From [Muricauda] lutisoli (nom. illeg.) (GTDB taxonomy: Bacteria > Bacteroidota > Bacteroidia > Flavobacteriales > Flavobacteriaceae): DNA of 64,000 nt. Where the stretch lies: contig NZ_JAFLND010000001.1 of assembly GCF_017313105.1 (NCBI RefSeq), positions 1,329,500 through 1,393,499 on the forward strand. Direction: 5' to 3'. A model generated the notes under the pieces. The model had not been told where the DNA came from. It saw only the letters and a list, made by a program, of their open reading frames with translations, and did not search any database. Made by a program: the position numbers and the translations under genes. Positions 7,633-16,967 of this stretch are shown piece by piece. The stretch's first letter is position 1, and every line of letters starts with the position of its first letter.

Positions 7633-8610
7633 ATGTTTGATTGGCTAGAACATATGGCCCAATGGTTGGTCTACAATGTTTTTGGGATGAGCCCCGAAAA
7701 TCAATTGGCCAAAGCCATAGACTTCTTTATCTATGACAGTATCAAAATAGTATTGCTACTCTTTACAGTGGTGTTTATAATGGGAATCATCAATAGCTAT
7801 TTTCCGATAGACCGAGTAAAAAATTATCTTTCCAGAAATAAACTATATGGTGCCGAGTATCTCATGGCTAGCCTTTTTGGCGTGGTTACTCCTTTTTGTT
7901 CCTGTTCGTCCGTACCCTTGTTCATTGGTTTTGTTAGAGGAGGAATCCCCTTGGGGGTCACTTTTGCTTTTTTAGTCACATCACCTTTGGTGAATGAAGT
8001 GGCCATTGGACTTTTTGTAGGACTTTTTGGGGTACAAACAACCATTTTATATGTTTTGAGCGGTGTGTTCTTAGGTACGGTATCAGGTGCGATACTTCAA
8101 AAGTTGAAGCTGGAAAGGTTTCTTACACCATGGGTAAAAGAAGTACTTGCCAATGCACAAAGAGATCAAGAACGATTTGAAGAAGAAAAACAACCATTTC
8201 AAAAAAGATTGCCCGTTATTTGGGCCGAAGCCTTAAAAATATTGAAAGGAGTCCTCCCCTACGTTATAATCGGAATAGCCATAGGAGGCTTAATGCATGG
8301 TTATGTTCCTGAGGGGTTTTTTGAAAAATATATGGCTAAAGACAACCTTTTTGCAGTTCCCGTGGCCACCATATTAGCTGTACCTATGTATTCCAATGCA
8401 TCTGGAATACTGCCCGTTGTTCAGGTTTTAGTAGATAAGGGGATTCCCTTAGGTACGGCAATTGCATTTATGATGGGCGTTGTGGGTCTATCACTTCCAG
8501 AGGCCATGCTCCTTAAAAAAGTGATGACGATTAAATTAATTGGGGTATTCTTTGGAGTAGTAATGCTTTGTATCATAGTTTCAGGCTATCTTTTCAACAT
8601 AATTCTTTAA
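7633..8610 (+). CDS. Permease of the ArsP/DUF318 (UPF0718) family
   Basis: A 325-residue polytopic membrane protein with about 8-10 transmembrane helices. The diagnostic motif TPFCSCSSVPLFIGF carries cysteines at residues 89 and 91. A second family motif, PMYSNASGILPVV, lies in the C-terminal half. ArsP members export trivalent organoarsenicals; other family members have unknown substrates. A charged cytoplasmic loop (about residues 165-195) separates two similar halves. The gene follows the thioredoxin-like gene in what looks like an operon under the CRP-type operator. Confidence 0.92.
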   Translation: MFDWLEHMAQWLVYNVFGMSPENQLAKAIDFFIYDSIKIVLLLFTVVFIMGIINSYFPIDRVKNYLSRNKLYGAEYLMASLFGVVTPFCSCSSVPLFIGFVRGGIPLGVTFAFLVTSPLVNEVAIGLFVGLFGVQTTILYVLSGVFLGTVSGAILQKLKLERFLTPWVKEVLANAQRDQERFEEEKQPFQKRLPVIWAEALKILKGVLPYVIIGIAIGGLMHGYVPEGFFEKYMAKDNLFAVPVATILAVPMYSNASGILPVVQVLVDKGIPLGTAIAFMMGVVGLSLPEAMLLKKVMTIKLIGVFFGVVMLCIIVSGYLFNIIL

Positions 8611-8621
8611 CCATTAATGTA

Positions 8622-9332
8622 ATGAACATCAAAAATTCCTATCTGACTATTGCAGTCATTTTGCTTTCAATTCAGTTAAAAGCCCAAATGCCAGAAGTAA
8701 GTGTTATAGGAGCAATGAAAGACATGGGAACCACCTATGACCTTAACATTTGGTTGGACACCATCTCCAACAAACCCCATCTCTATGGCATGGGTCCCTA
8801 TGATAAAATGAAAGGTGAAATCACGGTCGTAAACGGCAAACCATACGTTGCCTCAGCTTTTACTGATGGAGCATTTGAAGTAGGAAAAGATTGGAACATC
8901 CGCTCCCCATTTTTTGTGTATTCCAACATATCCAAATGGAATATTTTTAAAATTGAGGGGAATTTGAACAGTGTTCATGACATTCAGGAAAAAGTAGCTA
9001 CCATAGCCAAGGAAAATGGGTATAACCTGGACCAACCTTTCGCATTTAAAATAAAAGGTGAATTTGATGCTGTTACAGCACATATTGTAACCCCTCGTTC
9101 ACCTGAAGTTGAAGGCTACAGGGAAGGTGTGAAATCGCAAAAATTTTCATTTGAGAATGCCAAAGGAGAATTCATTGGATTTTATTCGGAACATCACCAA
9201 GGAGTTTTTACACATATGGACGGTTTTGTACATGTTCATTTTTTAATGAAAGACAAAACTTTTATGGGCCATTTGGATAAAATTAGCACAAAGGGCAAAA
9301 CCATTACCTTATATTTACCCAAAAACCAATAG
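8622..9332 (+). CDS. Secreted acetolactate-decarboxylase-like protein
   Basis: A 236-residue protein with a signal peptide (MNIKNSYLTIAVILLSIQLKAQ). The fold family is suggested by MKGEITVVNGKPYVAS (equivalent to the conserved LxGEhxxxxGxxY block) and by three likely Zn-binding histidines at about 204, 206 and 217 (VHVHFL and MGHLDK). The 2 and 11 residue spacing is the same as in characterised alpha-acetolactate decarboxylases. The segment that normally carries a catalytic Arg (KTRTVP in the family) reads VTAHIVTP here, so activity on acetolactate is uncertain. The ATG at 8622 is preferred over a longer frame starting inside the permease gene, because it alone gives a proper signal peptide. 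It lies 11 nt after the permease, probably in the same operon. Confidence 0.75.
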   Translation: MNIKNSYLTIAVILLSIQLKAQMPEVSVIGAMKDMGTTYDLNIWLDTISNKPHLYGMGPYDKMKGEITVVNGKPYVASAFTDGAFEVGKDWNIRSPFFVYSNISKWNIFKIEGNLNSVHDIQEKVATIAKENGYNLDQPFAFKIKGEFDAVTAHIVTPRSPEVEGYREGVKSQKFSFENAKGEFIGFYSEHHQGVFTHMDGFVHVHFLMKDKTFMGHLDKISTKGKTITLYLPKNQ

Positions 9333-9337
9333 AATCC

Positions 9338-10249
9338 TTAATTCTTCTTGTTGGTTTTGAACCAGTAGCTCAAACCTACCGACCAGTAAAACACACTATC
9401 AAGGTCCTCTTCAAATGTACCCGTGTCGGTAGTAAGGGTTGCCGAAGTCTGGGGAAACGCCCAAGTAGGTGTAAAAGACAAAATAAATTGGTCCAAATGA
9501 TATTGGAAAGGAAAACTCAATTCCATATTCAGTACATTAAACTCGGATGCCTCGGCAATTTGGACCGCGGTAACCTCGGTTCCTGAATCCATGGACCCTC
9601 CCGGGCCACTACCCTGTCCACTGCTACTACTTTTCCTGTTACCCAACCGGCTGGTTGTATAGTATTCTTCATAAAAGTATTGGGATCCCGCATACACCGA
9701 AAATCTCGGGGCAAACAACATTTGGTCATCAAATGCTCTAAAGGTATGATCTGCTATAAATCCTAAAAATATATCGGGTGAACTGTTCTTATTAAAATAG
9801 GAACTGGCATAAACCGATAGTTCCAGCAACTTAAAATCATAACTGACCAATCCTGTAATATCCGCGACCACTTCCGATTGTACATTGTAACTCTCTTCAT
9901 TATAAAAATAAGCCGTTCCGGAAACACCACCGCTCCAATTATTGGAATCGAACAAATATCCACCGGTCAAATAAAAAAGATCTACACGTTGCTCAGCCGA
10001 ACTTGTAAGATAAGATACCGTGGCATCAGCAAACAATCCAGATTTATCATAATATCCAATGGAAGGCAATAGGTACGGAGCAGTTATGGAATCTCGTCTA
10101 CCCATAAAAACCGCATCGTTCATATAGCTTACATCCATTAAAATATAGGAATCTTCGCTATCGGACTTTTCCTTATCGGTCTTTTGAGCAAATACAACAT
10201 TTATGGCGTTTAAAAACAAAATAACGCTTATGAGTACATACCGTTTCAT
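9338..10249 (-). CDS. Predicted outer-membrane beta-barrel protein, unknown function
   Basis: A 303-residue protein with a signal peptide (MKRYVLISVILFLNAINVVFAQ). Alternating aromatic/hydrophobic strands follow, for example GLFADATVSYLTSS, LFYLTGGYLFD and WSGGVSGTAYFYNEES, ending with FYWSVGLSYWFKTNKKN. This pattern fits an outer-membrane barrel of about 12 strands. A Ser/Gly-rich loop (SSSSGQGSGPGGSMDSG, about residues 207-223) is probably surface exposed. No family is recognised. It converges with the acetolactate-decarboxylase-like gene with a 5-nt gap. Confidence 0.78.
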   Translation of the reverse strand: MKRYVLISVILFLNAINVVFAQKTDKEKSDSEDSYILMDVSYMNDAVFMGRRDSITAPYLLPSIGYYDKSGLFADATVSYLTSSAEQRVDLFYLTGGYLFDSNNWSGGVSGTAYFYNEESYNVQSEVVADITGLVSYDFKLLELSVYASSYFNKNSSPDIFLGFIADHTFRAFDDQMLFAPRFSVYAGSQYFYEEYYTTSRLGNRKSSSSGQGSGPGGSMDSGTEVTAVQIAEASEFNVLNMELSFPFQYHLDQFILSFTPTWAFPQTSATLTTDTGTFEEDLDSVFYWSVGLSYWFKTNKKN

Positions 10250-10275
10250 GATAATTCAATTACAATTAAAAGGGT

Positions 10276-10308
10276 AAGGGCCTGACCGCTAATAGTGGTC
10301 AAGCCCTT
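10276..10308 (-). terminator. Terminator hairpin after the DUF6799-like gene
   Basis: A 14-nt stem in the minus-strand transcript (one G-U pair and one mismatch) with a 5-nt loop (TATTA on the minus strand). A modest U-rich tail (ACCCTTTTAA on the minus strand) follows. It sits between two minus-strand genes. Confidence 0.6.
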
Positions 10309-10320
10309 TATCCTATGCAA

Positions 10321-11001
10321 TTACATAACATTTCCCTTTTTGTTAAGGGCTGACTTGTTCATGGCTTTTTTGGACTTCATGTTTTTCATGGACTTCATGT
10401 TCTTTTGCATGATCATTTTACGATGCTTGTACATATTGGTGAATTTTTCACCGGCCAAATTCAAGCATTCTCCATCCTGAAGCCTCAACTGCTGACGATC
10501 TTGGTTCATGTACGTACCATCTGGGTTAATGGACATTCCATTGGCAAGTTCAAGTCGCTGTTGTAATCTATTTTGTGATTGTGTTCTAATTTGATAGACA
10601 TCTCCGTCAATAAGCATCAATTGGTATCTGTTTTGGTTACGCTGCTGAATCTGAGCATCGGTCAGTCCTTTATCAGATTGCATCACTTTGTAACGATACT
10701 GGTACTCATTACGGTACTTAATTCCATCATTATCCAAACATTCACCATCTTTTAACCTAAGTCTATCGCGATCTCGGGTAAAATAGGTTCCGTTAGGATT
10801 AACAACCGTTCCATCGTTTAGCGTAATGGGGTCCTGCAAACGAATCTGGTCTCGATCGCGAATTTGAAGAACATCGCCATCGACCAACATTAAACGGTCT
10901 CGGTCTTGATCGGGATCTTGGACTCTGTCCCTATCCCTGTCCTGTGCCATTAGTGTCACTGTTCCAAGAACAACAAACACCAACAATAAAATCTTTTTCA
11001 T
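10321..11001 (-). CDS. Secreted two-repeat DUF6799-like protein, Asp/Arg-rich
   Basis: A 226-residue protein with a signal peptide (MKKILLLVFVVLGTVTLMAQ). A segment of alternating D-R pairs (QDRDRDRVQDPDQDRDR) follows. Two imperfect repeats of about 75 residues come next, each containing LMLxDGDVxQIR, a stretch on NPxGTY, and LRLxDGECL...KxxNxY. The repeat looks like DUF6799 (recognition from memory). The C-terminus is Met/Lys-rich. Function unknown; a periplasmic location is likely, and the Met-rich tail hints at possible metal binding. I chose the ATG at 11001, not the frame extension to 11034, because only it gives a signal peptide at the N-terminus. Confidence 0.8.
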   Translation of the reverse strand: MKKILLLVFVVLGTVTLMAQDRDRDRVQDPDQDRDRLMLVDGDVLQIRDRDQIRLQDPITLNDGTVVNPNGTYFTRDRDRLRLKDGECLDNDGIKYRNEYQYRYKVMQSDKGLTDAQIQQRNQNRYQLMLIDGDVYQIRTQSQNRLQQRLELANGMSINPDGTYMNQDRQQLRLQDGECLNLAGEKFTNMYKHRKMIMQKNMKSMKNMKSKKAMNKSALNKKGNVM

Positions 11002-11149
11002 GGTACTCGCATTTATAAAATTTATGGGAACCAAGGTATACTCACAACTTTAGGAATCCAATGACATTCGTCATCAAATCACTGACAAACAGCTATTTAT
11101 ACTGATTTTACGGTAACAAAAGTTACATAAGAGGAACGGAAAAAATGCT

Positions 11150-13705
11150 TTATTGCTGATTTACAAAGCGATACAAATTATCTGTTGATTGGAGTAGTTT
11201 TCCCTTTAAGGAAGAATTAACATTCGGATGCTCTTTTAAGTATTTTTCAACAAGTTCCAAAGCTTCTTTGGACTGATATTGACCCACAGTTGAAGAAAGC
11301 CATCGTTTTGGAAAGAAAATATCACCTGTTTTTTGTGTTTCTTCCAGTAAATCCAATGCCAAGGGCACATGCTTAATTGCTGACTTTTGATGCAAAGGAT
11401 GGTGTATAAATCCACATGCAGTGACCACCCACGATTCTTTTTCGCGGTTTTTAGCTTCTTTGAAAGATTCGAAGAAAACATCCCTAGTCATAACATCTGA
11501 AGACAAGGCTGGCATTAAAAACTCAAAACGCTTCACCTTATCGGGATTTTTTAATTGCTCTTTGGCTTTTTCCAATATGGTTTCAGATTGGTCGTGTTCA
11601 TACAATGCCAAGGACATGGCCATGTTGGTATAATCGTCCTGATTCAACTTTAGGTTAGGGATTTCGAGGCTTTTGTTCCAAATACGATAAAGCCTTTCTT
11701 TGGCAGTATCAGAGTATGCCAATCCTTTCCAAAGTCCGAAAATATTTTTTTTGATATTGGGCTTGTGCGCATCATCCAGAAGCTCCTTCCAAAGCGTACT
11801 CTCTATCAAAGCATGTTTTTCCTCGCGCTGGCTCTCATTTAAGAAACTCCAAAATATATTACTGGCACGCCCACAGATCATCCCATGAACCAACTCGTTC
11901 TTCTCATGAAGAACGCCCTCCATATAAAGGTCAAGAGCTTTAGATGGGAGAATATTGCCCGTCAATACATTCTCGTAGGTGTTGAGATAGGCATAACCTC
12001 TTGCAACTTCATCTTTTAATGATGGTATAATTTGTAAGTCCGGTTCTTTTAACGGAAAGACGCCATACCCAAAAGCATTGGAGTTGTAGATAATAGCTTC
12101 TGGTTTGGGTAATCCCAAAGCTAAATCAAGATTTATATTTTTTTCTAAAATAGTTACCGGAATAGTTCGGGTACTATCTGGATATACCAATGTTATCTCA
12201 AAAGATTGCGGCCATAGTTTATCGCTTCCATCTTCGGCATGCTGGGCAATAGTGAAGTTTGTGATTTTTCCATCAGAATAATCAATGTTTTGCTCTAAAA
12301 TGGGTCTTCCAGATTGGTTCACCCATACATTGCTCCATGTTTTTAAATCCTTGGGGGTTCGCTTATCCAAAATATTGACCAAATCGGTCCAGGTTGCATT
12401 TCCATAGGCGTACGTAGAAATATATTCCCTTATCCCGTCCCGAAATGCCTTATCCCCTATGGCCGCTTCCAATTGGCGCATCATAATAGGTGCTTTATTA
12501 TAAATAATGCCACCGTACAGGCTTCCTGCATTCTTCAAATTATCCAGGCTTTGCCGAATAGGGTTGGTGCCCCTGGTCCTATCCTCTCCATAAGCCCCTC
12601 CATAATGGGAAATCATAAACTGTAATCTATGGTTGATGTCCGGAAAAGTGGGGTTTATGATTTTATCGGCCATAAAATTTGCAAATACCTCCTTCATCCA
12701 TACATCGTTGAACCAGTCCATAGTAACCATATCGCCAAACCACATATGGGAAGTTTCATGGGCTATGAGCTTAGCGCTTCCCATGCGACGGCGTTCGGTA
12801 GCACTTTCATCCAAAAAAATAGAGGATTGACGGTATTGTATGGCCCCTACATGCTCCATTCCACCATATTGAAAACCTGGAATGGCTGCATAGTCCAGCT
12901 TTTGAAAAGGAAAATCATATTGGGTATAATCCTTCAAAAAATCAATGGAGCGCTGGTGCAAATCAAAAATCTTGGGAATGCTATAATCTATTTTGGCCGA
13001 ATCCGTTTCACGATACAGCAATGTCATATCAAATATTCCCGGGTTCTCCGTAACAGCTTCAAACGTACCGGCAACCATCGAGAACAAATAAGTGCTCATC
13101 AAATCACTTTGATCAAATATATGTTGGACCTTCCCTTCTTTTTTTCTGCTTTCCTTTAAAGGTGCTCCGCACAACACCTTCCAATTTTCGGGAACGGTTA
13201 CTTCTAAATTATAACGTGCTTTGATGTTGGGTTGGTCAAAACAGGGAAAAAGGGTGCTGGCCCTGTCAGGAACCAAAAGGGTGTATAAATAATCTTCATT
13301 GCGGTTAAGGGACAGTTCCCCTGCATCAAAAGTTATTTCGATGGTGTTAGGGCCCCTTTGAAGGTTATCTGAAATGATGATGTGCTCCTTTTGATGATTG
13401 ATAGGTTGTTCTTCGCCATTTACTCGAATAGTTTTAAGTAAGGAAGCATCAGCATTAAAATCGAGGTATAATGGTTGGGAAAGGTCCTTAATTTCCAAAT
13501 CAAGTTGTAATTGAGTCGGAATGGGTATCTCTTTTTGGGCAGGAATATCAAAAGACAATGAATAGACTACATCGGAAACCTGTCCTTTCCTAAATTCCGC
13601 CATTCGTAACGGAATACCCTCGTCCAATAAATCTGCCTTGGGGCCAGAAGTACAGGCTGCGGCTAAAATCAGTAACAACAGGTAGAACGGAATGTTCTTT
13701 TTCAT
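11150..13705 (-). CDS. M1-family aminopeptidase lipoprotein
   Basis: An 851-residue Zn-dependent aminopeptidase of the M1 (gluzincin) family. A lipoprotein signal ends in LILAAAC, so the enzyme is predicted to be membrane anchored outside the cytoplasm. The exopeptidase motif appears as YGGMEHVGAI (GGMEH in place of GAMEN, about residues 277-285). The Zn site HETSH (about 315-319) is followed 18 residues later by the third ligand Glu in WMKEVFANF. The catalytic Tyr region is near YGGIIYNKAP. A long helical C-terminal domain of the ERAP type follows. It would release N-terminal residues from peptides taken up for nutrition. It appears monocistronic. Confidence 0.95.
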   Translation of the reverse strand: MKKNIPFYLLLLILAAACTSGPKADLLDEGIPLRMAEFRKGQVSDVVYSLSFDIPAQKEIPIPTQLQLDLEIKDLSQPLYLDFNADASLLKTIRVNGEEQPINHQKEHIIISDNLQRGPNTIEITFDAGELSLNRNEDYLYTLLVPDRASTLFPCFDQPNIKARYNLEVTVPENWKVLCGAPLKESRKKEGKVQHIFDQSDLMSTYLFSMVAGTFEAVTENPGIFDMTLLYRETDSAKIDYSIPKIFDLHQRSIDFLKDYTQYDFPFQKLDYAAIPGFQYGGMEHVGAIQYRQSSIFLDESATERRRMGSAKLIAHETSHMWFGDMVTMDWFNDVWMKEVFANFMADKIINPTFPDINHRLQFMISHYGGAYGEDRTRGTNPIRQSLDNLKNAGSLYGGIIYNKAPIMMRQLEAAIGDKAFRDGIREYISTYAYGNATWTDLVNILDKRTPKDLKTWSNVWVNQSGRPILEQNIDYSDGKITNFTIAQHAEDGSDKLWPQSFEITLVYPDSTRTIPVTILEKNINLDLALGLPKPEAIIYNSNAFGYGVFPLKEPDLQIIPSLKDEVARGYAYLNTYENVLTGNILPSKALDLYMEGVLHEKNELVHGMICGRASNIFWSFLNESQREEKHALIESTLWKELLDDAHKPNIKKNIFGLWKGLAYSDTAKERLYRIWNKSLEIPNLKLNQDDYTNMAMSLALYEHDQSETILEKAKEQLKNPDKVKRFEFLMPALSSDVMTRDVFFESFKEAKNREKESWVVTACGFIHHPLHQKSAIKHVPLALDLLEETQKTGDIFFPKRWLSSTVGQYQSKEALELVEKYLKEHPNVNSSLKGKLLQSTDNLYRFVNQQ

Positions 13706-13794
13706 AACAAGCTAGTTGGGTTTGGAACGCATAAGGTACCAATTTTCACCCACCAAATCAATCAAAAAATTAATGGTTATGTCGAAGAAAAAAC

Positions 13795-14559
13795 CTACTC
13801 TCTGATCACATAATTGATTTTCTCAACGCCTGTGTTTCCAGTTTTGGAATTAAATGCATATACCGTAATCTGATAATAGCCGGCTTCTTCAATTTCCAAA
13901 TTACCCTTAAAAGTATTTTGTTCAGGATTGTTCAAGGTCACTTCCTTAAATGCCTCACCATCTTTCTTCACCATGGCCTTTACTTCCATAAGGTTGGAGT
14001 CCCAAAGACCATCTTTTTGGATGGGGCAACCACACATCATCACTATATTGGCTTCAATCAACAAGCCCGAATCTGGTACAGCATCCAGTGGAATATATTG
14101 ATGCGTATTGGGTTTTAGAATATCTATTACGAAGCCAGGTATTTCGACCACTACACCATCTCCCAGGATATCCTTTCCGGGGATAAGCCATATTTGGGTA
14201 CTTGCATGTATTTGTGCGTTTTTTTTGTTAATGGGAGATACCACTTCTATTTGTACAAAAGTCGGTTCATCAATATCCACAATCGCAAGAAAACCAGCTG
14301 TTTTCTCATCCGATAGTTGGGTGTAACGCTCATGAGGGCTTCTCATAATAAGGTCGGTATTTCCTGTACTACCTGTTGTTTCGCCCTCTGCCAGGATTTG
14401 TCCGTTCAACGTGTTTCTTACAATGACGTGCGCCCCTCCAATGGAACCACCTACGAACTTGGCATCTTTTGCTTTTGCCCGTACCATAAGTTTGGTTTCC
14501 GTAGCAAATGCATTGATACAAATTGATAGTAGGGCTAGAAGAAGGATTGATTTTTTCAT
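13795..14559 (-). CDS. Secreted protein of unknown function
   Basis: A 254-residue protein with a signal peptide (MKKSILLLALLSICINAFATE). The mature part is rich in beta-strand-like segments. A CGCPI motif followed by KDGLWDSNLMEVKA lies in the middle, and the end (GYYQITVYAFNSKTGNTG...NYVIRE) resembles an immunoglobulin-like strand pattern. The two cysteines of CGC could bind metal or form a disulfide. I do not recognise a named family. It lies 89 nt upstream of the M1 peptidase on the same strand and may be co-transcribed. Confidence 0.78.
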   Translation of the reverse strand: MKKSILLLALLSICINAFATETKLMVRAKAKDAKFVGGSIGGAHVIVRNTLNGQILAEGETTGSTGNTDLIMRSPHERYTQLSDEKTAGFLAIVDIDEPTFVQIEVVSPINKKNAQIHASTQIWLIPGKDILGDGVVVEIPGFVIDILKPNTHQYIPLDAVPDSGLLIEANIVMMCGCPIQKDGLWDSNLMEVKAMVKKDGEAFKEVTLNNPEQNTFKGNLEIEEAGYYQITVYAFNSKTGNTGVEKINYVIRE

Positions 14560-14651
14560 TGTGAGTATTTTTCTGATCTAAACTTACTATTTTTTCAAAC
14601 GTTTTCTCAGATAGAAATCATTTTTTCTAAGCTTACTAAGTAAATGGACTT

Positions 14652-14894
14652 CTAAGAAACTCTTTTGGCATTCAAGATTTGAAGTTCTTTATGTGCCGCA
14701 TCTATTAAGCACTTGAAACGATTGGAATCTTTTTTAGGGCAGGATTGCTGCAATTGGTACTCCGTTCTTTCAATAAGTCTTTTACAATATGAAATTTGTT
14801 CTTGCAATGGGCATTTGCATATGGTATGGCCATATAAATGATCCAATTCGTGCAACGAAGTTTGTGGAGAGCTATTTTTAAAAAACTTGAACAT
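14652..14894 (-). CDS. Small hypothetical cysteine-containing protein
   Basis: An 80-residue open frame starting at the ATG at 14894; a longer frame reaches 14942. It contains HELDHLYGH, an ICKCP motif, SYCKRLIERTEYQLQQ and a Cys-Pro-Lys-Lys stretch, with an amphipathic helical pattern. It lies on the same strand between the response regulator and the 13795 gene, in a space otherwise empty. The amino-acid composition looks protein-like, but I recognise no family, so it could be a chance frame. Confidence 0.4.
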   Translation of the reverse strand: MFKFFKNSSPQTSLHELDHLYGHTICKCPLQEQISYCKRLIERTEYQLQQSCPKKDSNRFKCLIDAAHKELQILNAKRVS

Positions 14895-14959
14895 ATCAAC
14901 TAATGGAGTAACCTTATTTCTTAGGAATACTACAAAAATCAAGCCACAACTCAGATTCT

Positions 14960-15658
14960 TTAATCTTCTTCCCGAAGCATAAAACCACGGCGACTTACGT
15001 TAACAATGCTTAGTTTAGGATCCTGCCCAAGATGTTTCCGTAAGTGTGAGATAAATACATTGAGGCTTTTTTTATTGAAATAATCATTTTTATCCCAAAC
15101 AGTGGTCAGTATTTCTTTATGGGTGCACAGTTGGTTTTTGTTTTTGGCCAATAAGGCCAAAAGGTCAAACTCCTTACCTGTCAGTTTTATGGGTTGTCCT
15201 TTAAAGCTAAGTTCAAAATTATCCATATTCAATACATACTCCCCTATTTCGTATTGGGAGACATGGGCTTCTTGTTCCTGGTCCGCAACCAGTCTGGACA
15301 AGAGCGCATTGATGCGCACCACAAGTTCTTCCTCATCAATTGGTTTTTTTAGATAATCCACCGCACCTAGGGAAAACCCTTTTAAAACATCAATTTTAAG
15401 CGATCGGGCGGTTAAAAATATAAAGGGGAGCTCTGGATTCAAACTCTTGATTTTTTGGGAAAGCTCAAATCCGTCCATATCAGGAAGCATCACATCCAAA
15501 ATAGCCAGGTCGAATACGTTGGTCTTTGTTTTTACCTGGGCCTCTGCAGCATCCTTGGCCCACGTAATGGAAAAACCTTTCATTCCCAAATATTCCGAGA
15601 GCAAGTACCCTAGAGCATTATCATCCTCTACCAAAAGCAATTTGTATGTTTTATCCAT
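14960..15658 (-). CDS. OmpR/PhoB-family response regulator
   Basis: A 232-residue two-domain transcription factor. The receiver domain carries the acidic pair in LLVEDDNA (D12, D13), the phospho-acceptor D55 in AILDVMLPD, and the conserved Lys in YLKKPID. The C-terminal winged helix (about 130-232) includes the recognition region KEFDLLALLAKNKNQLCTHK and the RRGFMLR wing. It is phosphorylated by the histidine kinase encoded just upstream; the genes overlap by 8 nt, giving translational coupling. Its target may include the phased TTAAYC repeats upstream of the kinase gene (inference). Confidence 0.97.
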   Translation of the reverse strand: MDKTYKLLLVEDDNALGYLLSEYLGMKGFSITWAKDAAEAQVKTKTNVFDLAILDVMLPDMDGFELSQKIKSLNPELPFIFLTARSLKIDVLKGFSLGAVDYLKKPIDEEELVVRINALLSRLVADQEQEAHVSQYEIGEYVLNMDNFELSFKGQPIKLTGKEFDLLALLAKNKNQLCTHKEILTTVWDKNDYFNKKSLNVFISHLRKHLGQDPKLSIVNVSRRGFMLREED

Positions 15659-16925
15659 TTTTGGTCAATTTTAGGGATAAGATAAATGTTGTTCCTTTTC
15701 CCAGTTCGCTTTCCACCGAAATTTTTCCACGGTGCATTTTTATTATCTTTTGGACATAGTATAATCCTAAGCCATATCCTTTTACCTTGTGCAAATCACC
15801 ATTTTTAACTCTGTAATACTTACTGAATATTTTTTTGATGTCATCCTTGGCAATACCAGGACCATTGTCCATGATTTTTATATTAAGCCATCCTTTATGC
15901 TTGTTGGCTGTTAATTTAACCTTTGGGTCATCCGAATATTTTCGTGCGTTTTCCAAAAGGTTGCCTATCACGTTTTCCAAATGAAACTTCTCTGCACGGA
16001 TGTAATATGGCCCTTCTTCCAATTCATAATCAAAATCAATGGCATTGTGCTCAGAAAGAATAGCGAAACTCTCGCATATATTCTTTAGATCGGTACTAAA
16101 GTCGATTTCTTGGAACTGCAACAATTTTTTGCCCGACTCCATACTCGCCAATTCCAAAACCTTGTCGATATGTGTTTTTAACCTATCCGACTCTTTACGT
16201 ATGAGGTCCACAACGGCCTTTTTGTTTTCAGGAACATCTTCTTCCAAAATCTTACTTGCCAACCCTATTGAAAAAACAGGGGTTTTGAGTTCGTGGGTGA
16301 GGTTATTGATAAAATCATTGGTTGTTGTAATCATGCTACGTTGCAAGTAAAATGATTTAAGTACCCAAATCACCACAATAATGATCAGTAATAGAAACAA
16401 CAGACCAGGAATGATCAATCCTCTTAATTGGCCTAAAAAATATTTGTTCAAGTCCTCAAAACCGATTTCCAGGATAATTTCCTTTTGCAGCAACTCTGGC
16501 AGGTATCCTTCTATTTTCATTGGATACGTTAAATTGTCCTGTGCTTTGAGGTGAGGGCGGACCGAACTTAAATAGGTTATGGAATCGCGCGAATAGAGGG
16601 TGTAGGAAAAAGGTGCATCTATTCCTGAAACATTTAATTGATAAGAAATGTAATCGTTTAAGTAATATTGGGATGCCTTTTCAAGACTGTCCAACCCGAT
16701 TTTTACCTCGGATGTATCTTTTCTAATTGCGTTTCCCAAAGTATAGGTCAATGAGTTCACCTCCGATAATTCACTGTTGATGTTTTCCCTGGCCTTATCA
16801 ATCTTATCGGAAAATTGGGCCTTTGCCAAACCCAAACCAACCCTTAAATATTGGTACTGTACCACCAAAAGGCCAATTACGGCAATCACAAAAACAACAA
16901 CATAAAGGTTTCTCCTGGTCAGCAT
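15651..16925 (-). CDS. Sensor histidine kinase (HisKA/HATPase_c)
   Basis: A 424-residue membrane kinase. One helix lies at the N-terminus (VVVFVIAVIGLLVVQYQYL) and a second near residues 165-190 (GLIIPGLLFLLLIIIVVIW), bracketing a periplasmic sensor of about 140 residues with no named fold. The HisKA dimerisation domain carries the phospho-accepting H211 in NLTHELKTPVF. The ATPase domain shows N box (VIGNLLENARKYS), G1 (DNGPGI), F box and G2 (GYGLGLYYV). It is the first gene of the two-component operon. The ligand is not predictable. Confidence 0.96.
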   Translation of the reverse strand: MLTRRNLYVVVFVIAVIGLLVVQYQYLRVGLGLAKAQFSDKIDKARENINSELSEVNSLTYTLGNAIRKDTSEVKIGLDSLEKASQYYLNDYISYQLNVSGIDAPFSYTLYSRDSITYLSSVRPHLKAQDNLTYPMKIEGYLPELLQKEIILEIGFEDLNKYFLGQLRGLIIPGLLFLLLIIIVVIWVLKSFYLQRSMITTTNDFINNLTHELKTPVFSIGLASKILEEDVPENKKAVVDLIRKESDRLKTHIDKVLELASMESGKKLLQFQEIDFSTDLKNICESFAILSEHNAIDFDYELEEGPYYIRAEKFHLENVIGNLLENARKYSDDPKVKLTANKHKGWLNIKIMDNGPGIAKDDIKKIFSKYYRVKNGDLHKVKGYGLGLYYVQKIIKMHRGKISVESELGKGTTFILSLKLTKNG

Positions 16926-16967
16926 ACCGCTAAATAAACAAAAAATTACCAGCTATTTACCCCTTGG

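Noticed and set aside
12629..13159. A 176-codon plus-strand frame inside the M1 aminopeptidase gene
   Set aside because: Opposite a clearly conserved catalytic domain; no signature of its own.
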